A stretch of DNA of 64,000 nt from Paraglaciecola psychrophila 170 (GTDB taxonomy: Bacteria; Pseudomonadota; Gammaproteobacteria; Enterobacterales; Alteromonadaceae), in contig NC_020514.1 of the NCBI RefSeq assembly GCF_000347635.1, positions 1,798,001 through 1,862,000 of the forward strand, read 5' to 3'. This document shows positions 1 through 9,999 of this stretch, piece after piece. Positions within the stretch are counted from its first letter, which is position 1. Each line of letters begins with the position of its first letter. The translations under genes were made by a program, and so were the position numbers. Below the pieces are notes generated by a model. The model did no database searches. It was not told where the DNA came from and was given only the letters and a program-made list of their open reading frames with translations.

Positions 1-136
1 ATATGGCGGGGTTAGCAAATAATGAATTAAATGAATAATTTGGTTTTAATTTAGTGTTTTTGGTTTTCTTAGATTCAACCTGCAAATTGACGGCAATTAA
101 TGGTTTGTTTCACAGGCCTCCCTGCAACATTATGCC

Positions 137-166
137 TTTTAAGTGTCGATAATTTGACACTTAAAA
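137..166. terminator. Perfect 11-bp palindrome, possible terminator
   Basis: Two perfect 11-base arms (TTTTAAGTGTC and its complement) enclose an 8-base AT-rich loop. The arms end in T and A runs, so the hairpin could work as a bidirectional intrinsic terminator below the large sensor gene that ends at 231, or for a gene entering from the left. The stem is AT-rich and only moderately stable, so an operator is also possible. Confidence 0.4.
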
Positions 167-230
167 TAAACGAATCATATTAATTACGAATAAAAGGCTG
201 TTCTCTAATGTGAGGTGAGTCAAAATAAAT

Positions 231-3200
231 CTATATACTGGAGTTTTGAATGACTTTTTGCAGTTCATGATTTTCTTTGAGTAAACGTTCAAATCTGACA
301 GCGTTTAAAGGTTTACTGTAAAGGTAGCCCTGCAACATTTCACATTTATAACGTCGCAAGATTGATAGTTGATTCTCATGTTCCACCCCTTCAGCCACTA
401 CTTTTAAGCCAAGATTATGGGCGATGGTAATAATGGCTTGTGCCATATGTCGGTCTTCGGCGCTAGTGGCTATGTCGTCGATAAAGGCTTTATCAATTTT
501 TAAGGTGTTGATCGGAAAACGTTTCAAATATGCAAGTGATGAGTAGCCTGTGCCAAAGTCATCCAATGCTAAGTGTATGCCACGCTCACGCAGGCGCTGC
601 ATCATTCTTAGGGCATTTTCAGGACTTTGCATCAAGGTGCCTTCGGTTATTTCACATTCTAAATGTAGGGCAGACAAGCCCGATTTTTGTAAAATACTCA
701 TAATACGTTCATCTAAATCTGGGATTTCAAATTGCCTGGCTGCAATATTCACGGCAACACGTCCAGTAAACAGACCTGCATCAACCCAGCGTTTCGTGTC
801 TTCACAAGCCTTTCTGAGAACTACTTCACCAATTTCAATGATTTGTCCAGTCTGCTCGGCTAAGGGGATAAATTGAGCCGGGCTGACTAAGCCTTTTTCA
901 GGGTGTTCGTAACGTACTAGGGCTTCCATGCTAACTAATTTACCACTGGCGATGTCGACTTTAGGTTGATAAAAAACCGTAAATAAATCTTCTTTTAAGC
1001 CATGCCTTATGAGATTTTCTATTTGTAATTGGCGCACTGCATTTTGGTTCATCTCACCGCTGAAGAATTGGTACTTATTGCCCCCTGCATTTTTAGCAAA
1101 ATACATGGCTGTGTCTGCATTTTTTAGGAGTTCTTGTGGGTTTCTGCCGTCTTCCGGATAGAAGGCAATACCTAAACTGGCGCCCAGTACAAATTCCTGT
1201 TTGTTAATAATAAAAGGTCTTGCCATATTATCTAATATGGTTTGCGCAAAGTGAGTGATATGGTGAATGTCTGTGGAATTATCAATCAATATACTGAACT
1301 CATCACCACCTAATCGGTAACACGTGGCTTTCGTTCCGGCCATTTTTTGGAGTCGCTTAGCGATTTGTTTAATCAGTACATCGCCTGTTTGGTGGCCCAA
1401 CGAGTCGTTGATTTTTTTGAAATTGTCCATGTCCATACATATCAATGCATGTTGAGTATCCCTGCGCACAATGTTGCTATGGCTCGCTTGAAAGAATGAC
1501 CGGTTAGGTAAATCGGTTAAGGGGTCGGTATTTGATAATTTGAGCAGCTCTTTTTCTGTGACTTTACGAGAAGTGATGTCTGAGAAAACCCCCACATAAT
1601 GACTGATTTTGCCATCCTCATCAGTGATAGCATCAACATTTAAATCCATCTCATATTTTTCGCCGGCTCCACGGCGAGACTCTACTTCACCAGACCAATT
1701 GCCTTTTTGCTGCAATGATTTTTTGACTTCTTCGGTGAAAGCGCCGGGATACTGGTGAAAGGTTAAATAACTGGCTAAGGCTTGTTCACGGGTTTCGCCC
1801 GTGTATTTACAATAGGAATTATTCACTGAAATAAATTTGAACGAGGTGTCGGTGATAAATACACCATCTGATATGGTTTCGATAGAACGCTTAAATAATT
1901 TAAGCTGCTCCTCAGCCTCTTTTAAATGGCTGATATTTTTTAATGTGCCAGTCATCCTTTGTGGTTGATGATTGCTGTCTCGGGCTACTACCTTGCCTCG
2001 GTCAAGCACCCACAACCAGTCACCTTTGTATGTTTTAGCGCGATAAGTGATTTCGTAATGTTCCGTTTTTTCGCTGAGATGTTCATTTAAAGACTGTTGT
2101 ACACGTTGAATATCGTTAGGATGGATATTGGCTTCGTAAGAGCTGTTGACTCTAATATCATCTTGGGGGAAGTCTAAGGTACCCCAAGTGTTAGAACGAA
2201 ACACTTGTCCCTGATAAATATCCCAATCCCAGAGTTCGTCACCACTGCTCCAAAGCGTCAGCTTTAATCGCTCTTCATTTTCAAGTATGGAGCGGCGTAT
2301 TGCATTTCTTGAGCGAACTTGTTTAAACCAATAAAGTAAAATCAGAACGCTCAGTATTGCATATAAAATTATGGCGTTTTGTTCTAGCCAGAATGGTGGA
2401 GCGATGTTGATTTGCAGCGATTTTGGCTCGGACCAAGGCGCTAATGGATCTTTACTCTGTACAACAAATTCATAACTGCCAAATTCTAAGTATGAAAACT
2501 GAGCACGTCGCAACGATTCGATATCAGTCTCTATCCATTGTTCTGACAATCCTAGCATCTTGTAGCGATATTTAACTGCCTCTGGGTTAACTGGGTTCAG
2601 TTGTGCAAACTTAATGCTTAACATCGACGATTCATTTGGCAAATCGATACTATTTGATAAATTGATCGGTTTTACAAGTGGTGAATTATCTGAGTGAACA
2701 GAGATCGGTAGGTTAAATAAGCGTAGTTGGGTAATAGTAGCCGCTTTACTTTTTTTGACTTGGTTGTCATTTAGTTTCTGTTTTTTAAGTTCAATAGACA
2801 ATTTTTCTGCCGACAAATTCGATAGGCTTAGCATGACTGCAATAGATAGTTTGTCTGGATCGAACATTAACAAACCATCAGTACCGCCAAAAAATATCTT
2901 ACCTTCTGTAGAAAGTAACCCCGAATCTTCGTTTAACTCGTTGAATCCCAGCCTTGAAGAAGCAATGTTTTGTAAGACCTCACCTGTTTCAAGTGAGATT
3001 TCATCTATTCCACCATATACGTGTGATATCCAAATACTATCTTTAATTTTAATGGACTTGAGGATCTGATTGCTTGCTAAGCCATTTTCGTTACTTAGTC
3101 TTTTGGCTACACTGTAGGATGATTTTTCAAGTTTAATGATGCCTTGAGTTAGAGATGACAACCAAAAGCCATTATCGACTTCTATTACAGAATTAAAGCC

Positions 3201-4853
3201 CCTAACAGATGTCTCCAGTTCTATGATTAGTTGCTTAACCATTGTACTGTCAAGGTTATATAACACCATGCCTAAATTGGTATTGAGCCAAAGATTTTTA
3301 TCGAGGTCCACATAAAGGGGTTCAATGTAATTTATTTTACTGCCGGCTAAATCAATCTCATTGATTTGTAAGTTAATTGGATCAATCCAATTAACTATGC
3401 CATTTTCAGTTCGCAGCCACATACGGCCAAAAAAATAGTTTAACTTATCAATATTTATTTCAGGGAAAAGAATTTTAACTAAGGTTAATTCCGTTTCGCT
3501 TGATTGTTTATAAATAAAAAGTCCACCAGAGCTGGCAATCCAAATTTGATCTAATTCATCAACTTTTACAGCCCATATACTGTGTTCAAATTCGCTCAAA
3601 AATGTTCGAAAAACATAGTTCTTAGGGTTAAGTTGGCTTAGTCCGTTGGATTGAGTGCCTATCCATATTTTGCCCTTAGTATCTTCAGATATTCCCCAAA
3701 TTATGTTTCCAGGCAGTCCAGACTGTCCAGACTGTCCAGACCTTCCAGACAGTGACAGTTCAGAAATTTGAGACACGTCAGGAATTTTAGTACGCTCTTC
3801 GTTAAAAAGCTTTATTTCTGAGCCATCAGCGTTATATCTATATAATCCCCCTGCAAAGGTGCCTAGCCAAATTGAATCATTTGAATCTTTATATAGACTT
3901 AAAATATAGGAGCTTTCTAACCCAAAATTCATACTGTTCTGGGCATCATATGCGATTAAAAGTTCATTTTTAGAGTTTAAAATGTTGATCCCTGTTTCGG
4001 TACCAAGCCAAATATTACCATTTTGATTTTGTAGTATACTTCTTATTACGTTACCAATGATGGATGGGGTGCTTTGAGTATTTAAAAGCTGAATGGAAGT
4101 AAGCTTAGCATCAACAATATAAGCCCCAATGTCAGTCCCAAGCCAATAGTTATCTTCAATTTTTTTAAAGTCCATTAAGTAGTTAGCATTTATATTAAGA
4201 TTCCATGGATTCGCTTTTTTCAAACTAAATAATGTATTCGAGGAATGTTCAAGAATAAAAATACCGTTCGCTAAAGTGCCCAACCATGTTTTATCTTGCT
4301 CACTAAAGATTACTTTAATGTCTGCAGGCAGGCTTTCACCATTTACTGTGAAAGGCAAAAACGAATCAGCTAGACCATCATAAAGATAAAGATTTTCAGC
4401 AGTGGAAACTAATAATTTTCCATCTTGATTAAGGGCAATAGTAAAGATTTCATTGTTCTTTAACTCACTATTATCTTTATTATAATTTGTAAAATTATCT
4501 TTTAATGGATTGTATTTAGCCAGTCCATTTTTGGTGGCAACCCATAGATTTTGATTGGAGTCCAAGAGTAGTTTTTTAGTGAAGTTGTCTGGCAATGAAT
4601 GGGGATCTTTTCTAGAGTGTCTATAATTTTTGAAGTCATAACCATCAAAACGGCTCAAGCCTTCAAAAGTAGAAAACCACATAAACCCGTCAGCATCTTC
4701 TAGGCTATTGGTTACGGTGTTTTGTACTAAGCCTTCAGATTTAGAATACTTAACAAATACATTGTTTGCTGCATGGGAATAAGGGACCAAAAAAAGCCCC
4801 AGTAACATAGACAATAAAAAACTGCGGAATGTTGATAAATAAAAAATATGCAA
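231..4853 (-). CDS. Two-component-propeller / PAS / GGDEF / EAL c-di-GMP signalling protein
   Basis: Predicted inner-membrane sensor of 1540 residues. A signal peptide (about 1-28) precedes a periplasmic region of repeated two-component-regulator propeller blades (about 35-690), a Y_Y_Y-type beta domain (about 740-805), one membrane helix (about 822-842), two PAS domains (about 870-1105), a GGDEF domain with an intact GGDEF motif at 1182-1186, and an EAL domain whose motif begins at Glu1310 and which also has the DDFGTGYSSL loop. Both catalytic motifs look intact, so the protein may both make and break c-di-GMP, or one domain may be regulatory. The propeller plus Y_Y_Y front end is the one used by sensors of sugars and polysaccharides, so a carbohydrate ligand is a reasonable inference. 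A 9-bp tandem repeat encodes an SGQSGQSG-like insert near residues 368-380. Confidence 0.9.
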   Translation of the reverse strand: MHIFYLSTFRSFLLSMLLGLFLVPYSHAANNVFVKYSKSEGLVQNTVTNSLEDADGFMWFSTFEGLSRFDGYDFKNYRHSRKDPHSLPDNFTKKLLLDSNQNLWVATKNGLAKYNPLKDNFTNYNKDNSELKNNEIFTIALNQDGKLLVSTAENLYLYDGLADSFLPFTVNGESLPADIKVIFSEQDKTWLGTLANGIFILEHSSNTLFSLKKANPWNLNINANYLMDFKKIEDNYWLGTDIGAYIVDAKLTSIQLLNTQSTPSIIGNVIRSILQNQNGNIWLGTETGINILNSKNELLIAYDAQNSMNFGLESSYILSLYKDSNDSIWLGTFAGGLYRYNADGSEIKLFNEERTKIPDVSQISELSLSGRSGQSGQSGLPGNIIWGISEDTKGKIWIGTQSNGLSQLNPKNYVFRTFLSEFEHSIWAVKVDELDQIWIASSGGLFIYKQSSETELTLVKILFPEINIDKLNYFFGRMWLRTENGIVNWIDPINLQINEIDLAGSKINYIEPLYVDLDKNLWLNTNLGMVLYNLDSTMVKQLIIELETSVRGFNSVIEVDNGFWLSSLTQGIIKLEKSSYSVAKRLSNENGLASNQILKSIKIKDSIWISHVYGGIDEISLETGEVLQNIASSRLGFNELNEDSGLLSTEGKIFFGGTDGLLMFDPDKLSIAVMLSLSNLSAEKLSIELKKQKLNDNQVKKSKAATITQLRLFNLPISVHSDNSPLVKPINLSNSIDLPNESSMLSIKFAQLNPVNPEAVKYRYKMLGLSEQWIETDIESLRRAQFSYLEFGSYEFVVQSKDPLAPWSEPKSLQINIAPPFWLEQNAIILYAILSVLILLYWFKQVRSRNAIRRSILENEERLKLTLWSSGDELWDWDIYQGQVFRSNTWGTLDFPQDDIRVNSSYEANIHPNDIQRVQQSLNEHLSEKTEHYEITYRAKTYKGDWLWVLDRGKVVARDSNHQPQRMTGTLKNISHLKEAEEQLKLFKRSIETISDGVFITDTSFKFISVNNSYCKYTGETREQALASYLTFHQYPGAFTEEVKKSLQQKGNWSGEVESRRGAGEKYEMDLNVDAITDEDGKISHYVGVFSDITSRKVTEKELLKLSNTDPLTDLPNRSFFQASHSNIVRRDTQHALICMDMDNFKKINDSLGHQTGDVLIKQIAKRLQKMAGTKATCYRLGGDEFSILIDNSTDIHHITHFAQTILDNMARPFIINKQEFVLGASLGIAFYPEDGRNPQELLKNADTAMYFAKNAGGNKYQFFSGEMNQNAVRQLQIENLIRHGLKEDLFTVFYQPKVDIASGKLVSMEALVRYEHPEKGLVSPAQFIPLAEQTGQIIEIGEVVLRKACEDTKRWVDAGLFTGRVAVNIAARQFEIPDLDERIMSILQKSGLSALHLECEITEGTLMQSPENALRMMQRLRERGIHLALDDFGTGYSSLAYLKRFPINTLKIDKAFIDDIATSAEDRHMAQAIITIAHNLGLKVVAEGVEHENQLSILRRYKCEMLQGYLYSKPLNAVRFERLLKENHELQKVIQNSSI

Positions 4854-5034
4854 TTCTCACCCAATGGTAGTGGTCTACCTTATTATATTTAGATTTAATC
4901 GTTGGAATTTCCATATCTCAGAGCTTTAAATATGCCTAATTTATAGGCCTGCTACAAGTATTAATCTTGTTAAAATAGGAGTCTTAATAATAAATGTGAC
5001 TGTTTGCTGTTTTTTTAGCTAATTTACTCAATTA

Positions 5035-7788
5035 TCAAAGATATTGGCTGCTGGATTTAAAACGTTGAATATCCGTTATCACTTCGGTTTTGTAAGAAAT
5101 TGAGCCGTATTGCCCTGAGCTGTATAAAATGGCTTCTCCAAAACCTTGTCGCGATACGAGTGCAATTAGGTAGGCTTTGAGCTGCGAAAAATCAATATCT
5201 AAAATTGTTTGGGTCATTTGAGCGCTATATGTAAATGTCTTGTCTTGATTACCAATAGCCATCCATAATCTTTGACTTTTCATACTTAGGTTAGTGTCTT
5301 TCTCCATCAATTGTTTCATTACACCCTTTTTGAGTGAGTCCCATACATGCCTGAACTGGTTAATGTTTTCGATGATTTGCTGCAGAAACAGATGAATGGC
5401 TTCAATAAGGTACTCAGCAGGGTGATGCGGTGACTGAATATAAAAGCCTATTCCTGGATGCTGATTGTAGGGAATGTAGCCACTGCCTACTAAGTATCCT
5501 AGTTGTTGCTCGGTGCGCAGTTGATTAAAAAATGGGGTCGCAATTAATTGTTCTGCAAGTATGGTAAGTGCCACATTTTTGAGACTAGCGTCTGGGGCTT
5601 GAAAGTATATAACAACAGCAGGATCTTTATGTTGGCACTCTACTTGATAGGAAATAGCTTTGCTGTGTCTAATATCTGTTACACCTCTATAGACTTTGTC
5701 ACATGTGTTATGCTTCATTCTGAATTTTTTGATATCAGCACTGAATTTGTATGCTTCTTCTGCGCTCCAATCACCATACATCAATCCTTCTAAATAAAAT
5801 TGACTGAGTAACTTTTCTTTGGCAACTCCAATATCATCGGGCGTTAAGTTCTGCATGATGTGAGACATCTCTGATGGCGCGTGGTTCTGTTGCTGCATTA
5901 GCACTGAAAGTTTTGAAAAAAGACGGTTGATGGGTTTATTTAATAAAGCGCTAGAGAGCCTCTGATATTGTTTTGCTTTTACTTGTGAAAAGCTACTAGA
6001 AAAATCTTTATTGGCCACAATTTGGGTCAAAAGATTGGTGCAAAATTCTAACTGGTTTGCACTAAACCCATTAGTTTGTAGAGAAAAACCACCTTGATGA
6101 GGATAGAAGTGAAAATGCATGCCAGCCAGATTGGCCTGATAGTACTTTTGTTTGAGCTTTTCATTTAACAATGCAACCCATAACATTTTAGCTGTTGTGA
6201 GCTGAATACCTTCATTCACTGTTTGGCAATCAAAGGTTAAGAAACAATCACCCTTGGGCTGATGAAACTTATCATCTTGTCCATACCAAATGTCTAATCC
6301 ATTCTCATTAATAATGTGTACGGGTAAAACAAATTCAACTGAAATGGGTTTAACTGGTTTGCAAGGGGGTAAAAACTGATTGGCTTGTGGTAATGCAAAG
6401 TTCGACTTCCAATTTCCACTCAGAAAAGAATTCAAGCGTGCTGGTTTAATGGGTTCAGCACTGTAAGGCGTATCATACCACTTGGCTTTATGAGTGGTTT
6501 TGACACATGGATTAACCGTTTTAATACGCATATTTTTGGGGTAGAAAAAACCTAACATTTCTAAAACAATATCCACTGCTGGCTTATCCAGTAGGTAGTC
6601 ACCTGCAATTATGTGCTGTGGCGGGTATTCAAACATTGCCTGGCTATAGTGGCAAGCTTCATCAATCGGCTTGGCCTGATCAGGAAAATCCCACATGAGT
6701 TGATTAAGAGTGGCGGTTTCTTCGATTCTCCAAGTTTCAATACTGTTTTCTTTTATTAAATGGATATATGAGAAAAGCGCTGTAATTACTTGGTCGGCAT
6801 ATTGAATACCTTCGTCTGTTAGTTGAAGGTTTATGTTGAAATCTTTAAAAGTACTGCCTTCTATACCGCCACCTGCACTCAAACTTGTGGCCCAGTTTTT
6901 CGTTTTATAGAAATGTAATAAACCCCCTTCACCTTCATCACCTAAAATATGGCTTAAAACATTTAAAGGTTTACTTCTGTAATGAGTATGCTGCTGGGGA
7001 AGCGCAAAAGTTAAAATCATCCTTCGCGCTTTTTGCAAAGGTAAAATATTAATCTGCACACCTAAATTATGCTCAAGGTAAAGTGAAGGCAGCGGTTCGC
7101 TCGTAAACTTACCTTTTGATTGCCAATTGCTAAACTGTTGACGCACAGACTCTTCGATGACAGACAGTGGTTGCTGACTGATTAGGCATAAACAGGCATT
7201 TTGAGGTTGGTAAAAACGCTCAAATAGCCGTTGTAATTTTTGTTTGAGTTGCAAAGGTGTGAAAGGCTTGAATGTTTGATGATTACCCACCGAAAACTGG
7301 CTAAAAGGATGTGCTGGGTTGCATGTTTCTTTATGTACTTGATAAAGACGCCTCAAATCATCTTTTTGTTTTAATAAAAATTCTGCATCGATAGCATTGA
7401 TTTCTTTTTCAATAAGCGCCTCACAGAAACTAGGCTTACTGAGCATGGCATATAGATGGGCTAAAGCTTGTTGCTCATATTCAGCTGCAATTTCATAAAA
7501 ATAGCTGCTGTATTCGGTACCTGTTAACGCATTAATACTGCCTCCGTGGGTGGCAATGAAATCATTAAACGCGTTGACTTCAGCAAACTCTTCATTTCCC
7601 AAAAACAGCATGTGCTCCAATAAGTGACTTATGCCGTGGCAATCTTTGTCATCATTGAAATGGCCCACGTTGAAAGTCACAGAACAGGCACTTTTTGCAC
7701 AATTTGGGTCTTGGATTAATAATATTCGCAGCCCATTAGCCAATTCAATGTGGTTAAATTGACGAATGTCGTAGGCACTTTTTAGCAA
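5035..7788 (-). CDS. M16 family zinc metalloprotease (insulysin/pitrilysin-like)
   Basis: A 917-residue insulinase-family peptidase. The inverted zinc motif HxxEH is at His55-His59 (HLLEH) and the distal ligand is probably Glu136. The length fits the full-length four-domain pitrilysin/insulin-degrading-enzyme group, which cuts small peptides inside a closed chamber. No convincing signal peptide is visible, so a cytoplasmic location is possible, unlike E. coli periplasmic PtrA. The start is TTG; no ATG occurs between it and the active site, and a purine-rich stretch (AGGGAAAGAG) lies upstream. It is divergent from sixA with about 130 bp between them. The family call is secure; the exact orthologue is not. 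Confidence 0.9.
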   Translation of the reverse strand: MLKSAYDIRQFNHIELANGLRILLIQDPNCAKSACSVTFNVGHFNDDKDCHGISHLLEHMLFLGNEEFAEVNAFNDFIATHGGSINALTGTEYSSYFYEIAAEYEQQALAHLYAMLSKPSFCEALIEKEINAIDAEFLLKQKDDLRRLYQVHKETCNPAHPFSQFSVGNHQTFKPFTPLQLKQKLQRLFERFYQPQNACLCLISQQPLSVIEESVRQQFSNWQSKGKFTSEPLPSLYLEHNLGVQINILPLQKARRMILTFALPQQHTHYRSKPLNVLSHILGDEGEGGLLHFYKTKNWATSLSAGGGIEGSTFKDFNINLQLTDEGIQYADQVITALFSYIHLIKENSIETWRIEETATLNQLMWDFPDQAKPIDEACHYSQAMFEYPPQHIIAGDYLLDKPAVDIVLEMLGFFYPKNMRIKTVNPCVKTTHKAKWYDTPYSAEPIKPARLNSFLSGNWKSNFALPQANQFLPPCKPVKPISVEFVLPVHIINENGLDIWYGQDDKFHQPKGDCFLTFDCQTVNEGIQLTTAKMLWVALLNEKLKQKYYQANLAGMHFHFYPHQGGFSLQTNGFSANQLEFCTNLLTQIVANKDFSSSFSQVKAKQYQRLSSALLNKPINRLFSKLSVLMQQQNHAPSEMSHIMQNLTPDDIGVAKEKLLSQFYLEGLMYGDWSAEEAYKFSADIKKFRMKHNTCDKVYRGVTDIRHSKAISYQVECQHKDPAVVIYFQAPDASLKNVALTILAEQLIATPFFNQLRTEQQLGYLVGSGYIPYNQHPGIGFYIQSPHHPAEYLIEAIHLFLQQIIENINQFRHVWDSLKKGVMKQLMEKDTNLSMKSQRLWMAIGNQDKTFTYSAQMTQTILDIDFSQLKAYLIALVSRQGFGEAILYSSGQYGSISYKTEVITDIQRFKSSSQYL

Positions 7789-7922
7789 AATTCTCTTTCC
7801 CTAAGTTGAAAGACATTTTAAGCATAAACTTAATTTTTTAATGGTGCAGTATTTTTAATTATATTTTTGTTATATTAGACACAACAAGCATTAATGTTTT
7901 AAATATGAATTCCGCGAGAATT

Positions 7923-8399
7923 ATGAAGTTAATTATCATGCGTCATGGCGAAGCTGAAAGGTTTCGAGTGCAGGACAGCACGCGAAGCTTAACCAGCATA
8001 GGTGAAAAACAGGCGAGAACTGCTGGTAAATGGTTAAATAATTACTTAGGCGTGGATAGTCCGGTCGATATTGCCTTAGTAAGTACATATGTTCGTGCAC
8101 AACAAACGTATCAGCAACTCAGTAAGCAGGTTGTGGTGACAGAGAAACAAGTCTGTGAATACGTTATACCCGAAGGCGACACTAAAAATGCTCATGACTT
8201 CGTTAACGTTTTATTTAACGACGAATCACAACCTCGGGTTATTTTGATTGTCAGTCATATGCCATTTGTGAGTTACTTTCTAGAAGAAGTGCACATCGAC
8301 AAACAGTCCATGCTATTTGATACATCCAGTATGGTGATCGTTGATTACGATCTCGCTGTTGGCGGGGGCAAAATAGAAAGGATTTATCACCCTGTTTAA
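7923..8399 (+). CDS. sixA: Phosphohistidine phosphatase SixA
   Basis: Small histidine phosphatase of the phosphoglycerate-mutase fold, 158 residues from the chosen start (E. coli SixA has 161). The catalytic RHG motif is near the N terminus (MRHGEAE), and the second catalytic histidine is in the VSHMPF segment. SixA removes phosphate from histidine phosphotransfer domains, or the nitrogen-PTS protein NPr in E. coli. An in-frame ATG six codons upstream (7905) would give 164 residues. The later ATG is preferred because it sits two residues before the conserved core as in homologues and follows a GCGAGA stretch. It is divergent from the M16 protease and convergent with corB. Confidence 0.88.
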   Translation: MKLIIMRHGEAERFRVQDSTRSLTSIGEKQARTAGKWLNNYLGVDSPVDIALVSTYVRAQQTYQQLSKQVVVTEKQVCEYVIPEGDTKNAHDFVNVLFNDESQPRVILIVSHMPFVSYFLEEVHIDKQSMLFDTSSMVIVDYDLAVGGGKIERIYHPV

Positions 8400-8490
8400 A
8401 TATAGATAAATACAAATGATGAGCCTTAAGAAGACTGAATAATTTACTGATATCTTAAATATGATCAGAAAAATTCTGCCCGCTGTTTTG

Positions 8491-8566
8491 AAATAGGCGT
8501 TGGAATACCATGTAAATGAACCGCAACTGATTCACGATGATGAGCTTCATGGTATATACTAGCGCC
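8491..8566. repeat. Imperfect inverted repeat between sixA and corB
   Basis: Between two convergent genes, a segment beginning GGCG and ending ATACCATG is repeated in inverted form (CATGGTAT ... GCGCC) about 40 bp later. The arms pair at their outer four and inner eight bases, with mismatches between. It could form an mRNA 3' hairpin for either gene, but there is no clear T tract, so calling it a terminator would be speculative. Confidence 0.3.
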
Positions 8567-8640
8567 TGTCAATCTTTAACAATAAATAGAATTTTTAAAA
8601 AATAAAATTAAAAGTAACCGAGAAAAAAGCAAGGTTCGAA

Positions 8641-9942
8641 CTAATCTGATGAGCTTTGATCTTCGCTTCGATAAAACTCAGGTATTACGCGCACCGTTTT
8701 AACCATATTGTCTTTCATCTCCAGTACTTCGATCGGATAACCTGCAAGACGTACACTGATATTGGCTTCTGGAATATCTTCTAAATACTCTAATATTAAC
8801 CCGTTCAAGGTTTTAGGCCCTTCTGTAGGAAATTTCCAATCCAATTCCTTGTTGAGCTCACGTATATTGGCACTTCCATCAATTAACACGCTACCGTCTG
8901 GTTGAACATTGGCTTCTTTACTGTGATCAGGCAAAAAGCTGGTAGTAAAGTCACCGATAATTTCTTCCAATATATCTTCTAACGTGACTAAGCCTTGAAT
9001 ATCGCCGTATTCATCTACCACTAAACCAATACGTTCTTTTTCCTCTTGAAATTTATACATCAAAGTATGTAATGGAGTGGACTCAGGTGTGAAATAGATT
9101 TCGCGAACAGCTCTGAGTAATGTGGCTTTGGTGAACTGATCTTTAGATAACAACCTCAATGCGTCACGCACATGAACAAAACCTACAGCATCATCTATGC
9201 TATCTCGATACAACAAAACCCTGGTGTGCTGTGAGTTAACTAATTGTTTTTGGATATCTTTCCATTCGTCATTAATGTCAATAGAGACAATATCGCTGCG
9301 CGGCACCATGATATCTTCAGCCGTGACGTTTTCGAGATCGAGAATACCCATTAACATATCTTGGTGCTTCTTCGGGATCATCGCGCCTGCTTCATGCACC
9401 ACCGTTCGCAGCTCTTCGCGGCTAAGACTATTACCATCGTCACCGTTATGTCGCACTCGAATAAGCGCTAATAAACCGTTACATATACCATTAACCAAAT
9501 ACACTAATGGGTAAAGCAGCGTCAGTAGCGGCAATAAAATAATCGAGCTAGGAAATGATATTCTTTCTGGATATAAAGCTGCGAGCGTTTTTGGCGTGAC
9601 TTCTGCAAAAATCAAAATGACTAGGGTCAAAGAAAGTGTTGTTATGGCAGTCGCGACACCAAGACCTAGATGACCGAACAAACGCATACAAATAATGGTG
9701 GCGATAGATGAGGCAGCAATATTGACAAGATTGTTACCGATTAGAATTAATCCAATCAGCCTATCTGGGCGTTGTAACAGTTTTTGTACTCTGATTGCAC
9801 CTTTATGACCTTCATTCTCAAGATGTTTGAGACGATATCGATTAATCGACATCATGCCAGTTTCTGAGCTTGAAAAGTATGCAGAGAGTAAAATCAAAAC
9901 ACCGAGAATTATGAATAAGCTGCTGGTGGCGATGTCTTCCAA
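8641..9942 (-). CDS. corB: CorB/YfjD family (CNNM/CorC-HlyC) magnesium transport-associated membrane protein
   Basis: A 433-residue protein with an N-terminal DUF21/CNNM membrane domain of three to four helices (about 5-190, including the SSSETGMMSINRYRLKH signature), a pair of CBS domains (about 205-330, with VDEYGDIQGLVTLEDILEE) and a C-terminal CorC_HlyC domain (about 345-425). CNNM/CorB proteins are Mg2+ transporters or exchangers gated by nucleotide at the CBS pair. The start is TTG, immediately preceded in frame by TAG, and the MEDIATSSL opening matches the E. coli YfjD start, so it is well fixed. It follows ypjD on the same strand by 57 bp, reproducing the E. coli ypjD-yfjD order beside ffh. 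Confidence 0.9.
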   Translation of the reverse strand: MEDIATSSLFIILGVLILLSAYFSSSETGMMSINRYRLKHLENEGHKGAIRVQKLLQRPDRLIGLILIGNNLVNIAASSIATIICMRLFGHLGLGVATAITTLSLTLVILIFAEVTPKTLAALYPERISFPSSIILLPLLTLLYPLVYLVNGICNGLLALIRVRHNGDDGNSLSREELRTVVHEAGAMIPKKHQDMLMGILDLENVTAEDIMVPRSDIVSIDINDEWKDIQKQLVNSQHTRVLLYRDSIDDAVGFVHVRDALRLLSKDQFTKATLLRAVREIYFTPESTPLHTLMYKFQEEKERIGLVVDEYGDIQGLVTLEDILEEIIGDFTTSFLPDHSKEANVQPDGSVLIDGSANIRELNKELDWKFPTEGPKTLNGLILEYLEDIPEANISVRLAGYPIEVLEMKDNMVKTVRVIPEFYRSEDQSSSD

Positions 9943-9999
9943 CTATGGAAATCCTATGGTAATAAAGAACTCGCACTTTAAGGGCTATTTAGATGCTAT

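Noticed and set aside
550-876. 108-codon plus-strand frame
   Set aside because: It is a complement of the EAL domain of the large sensor; Ser/Arg-rich shadow composition.
8628-8640. GGTTCGAACT as a tRNA T-loop
   Set aside because: No acceptor, anticodon or D arm can be folded around it.
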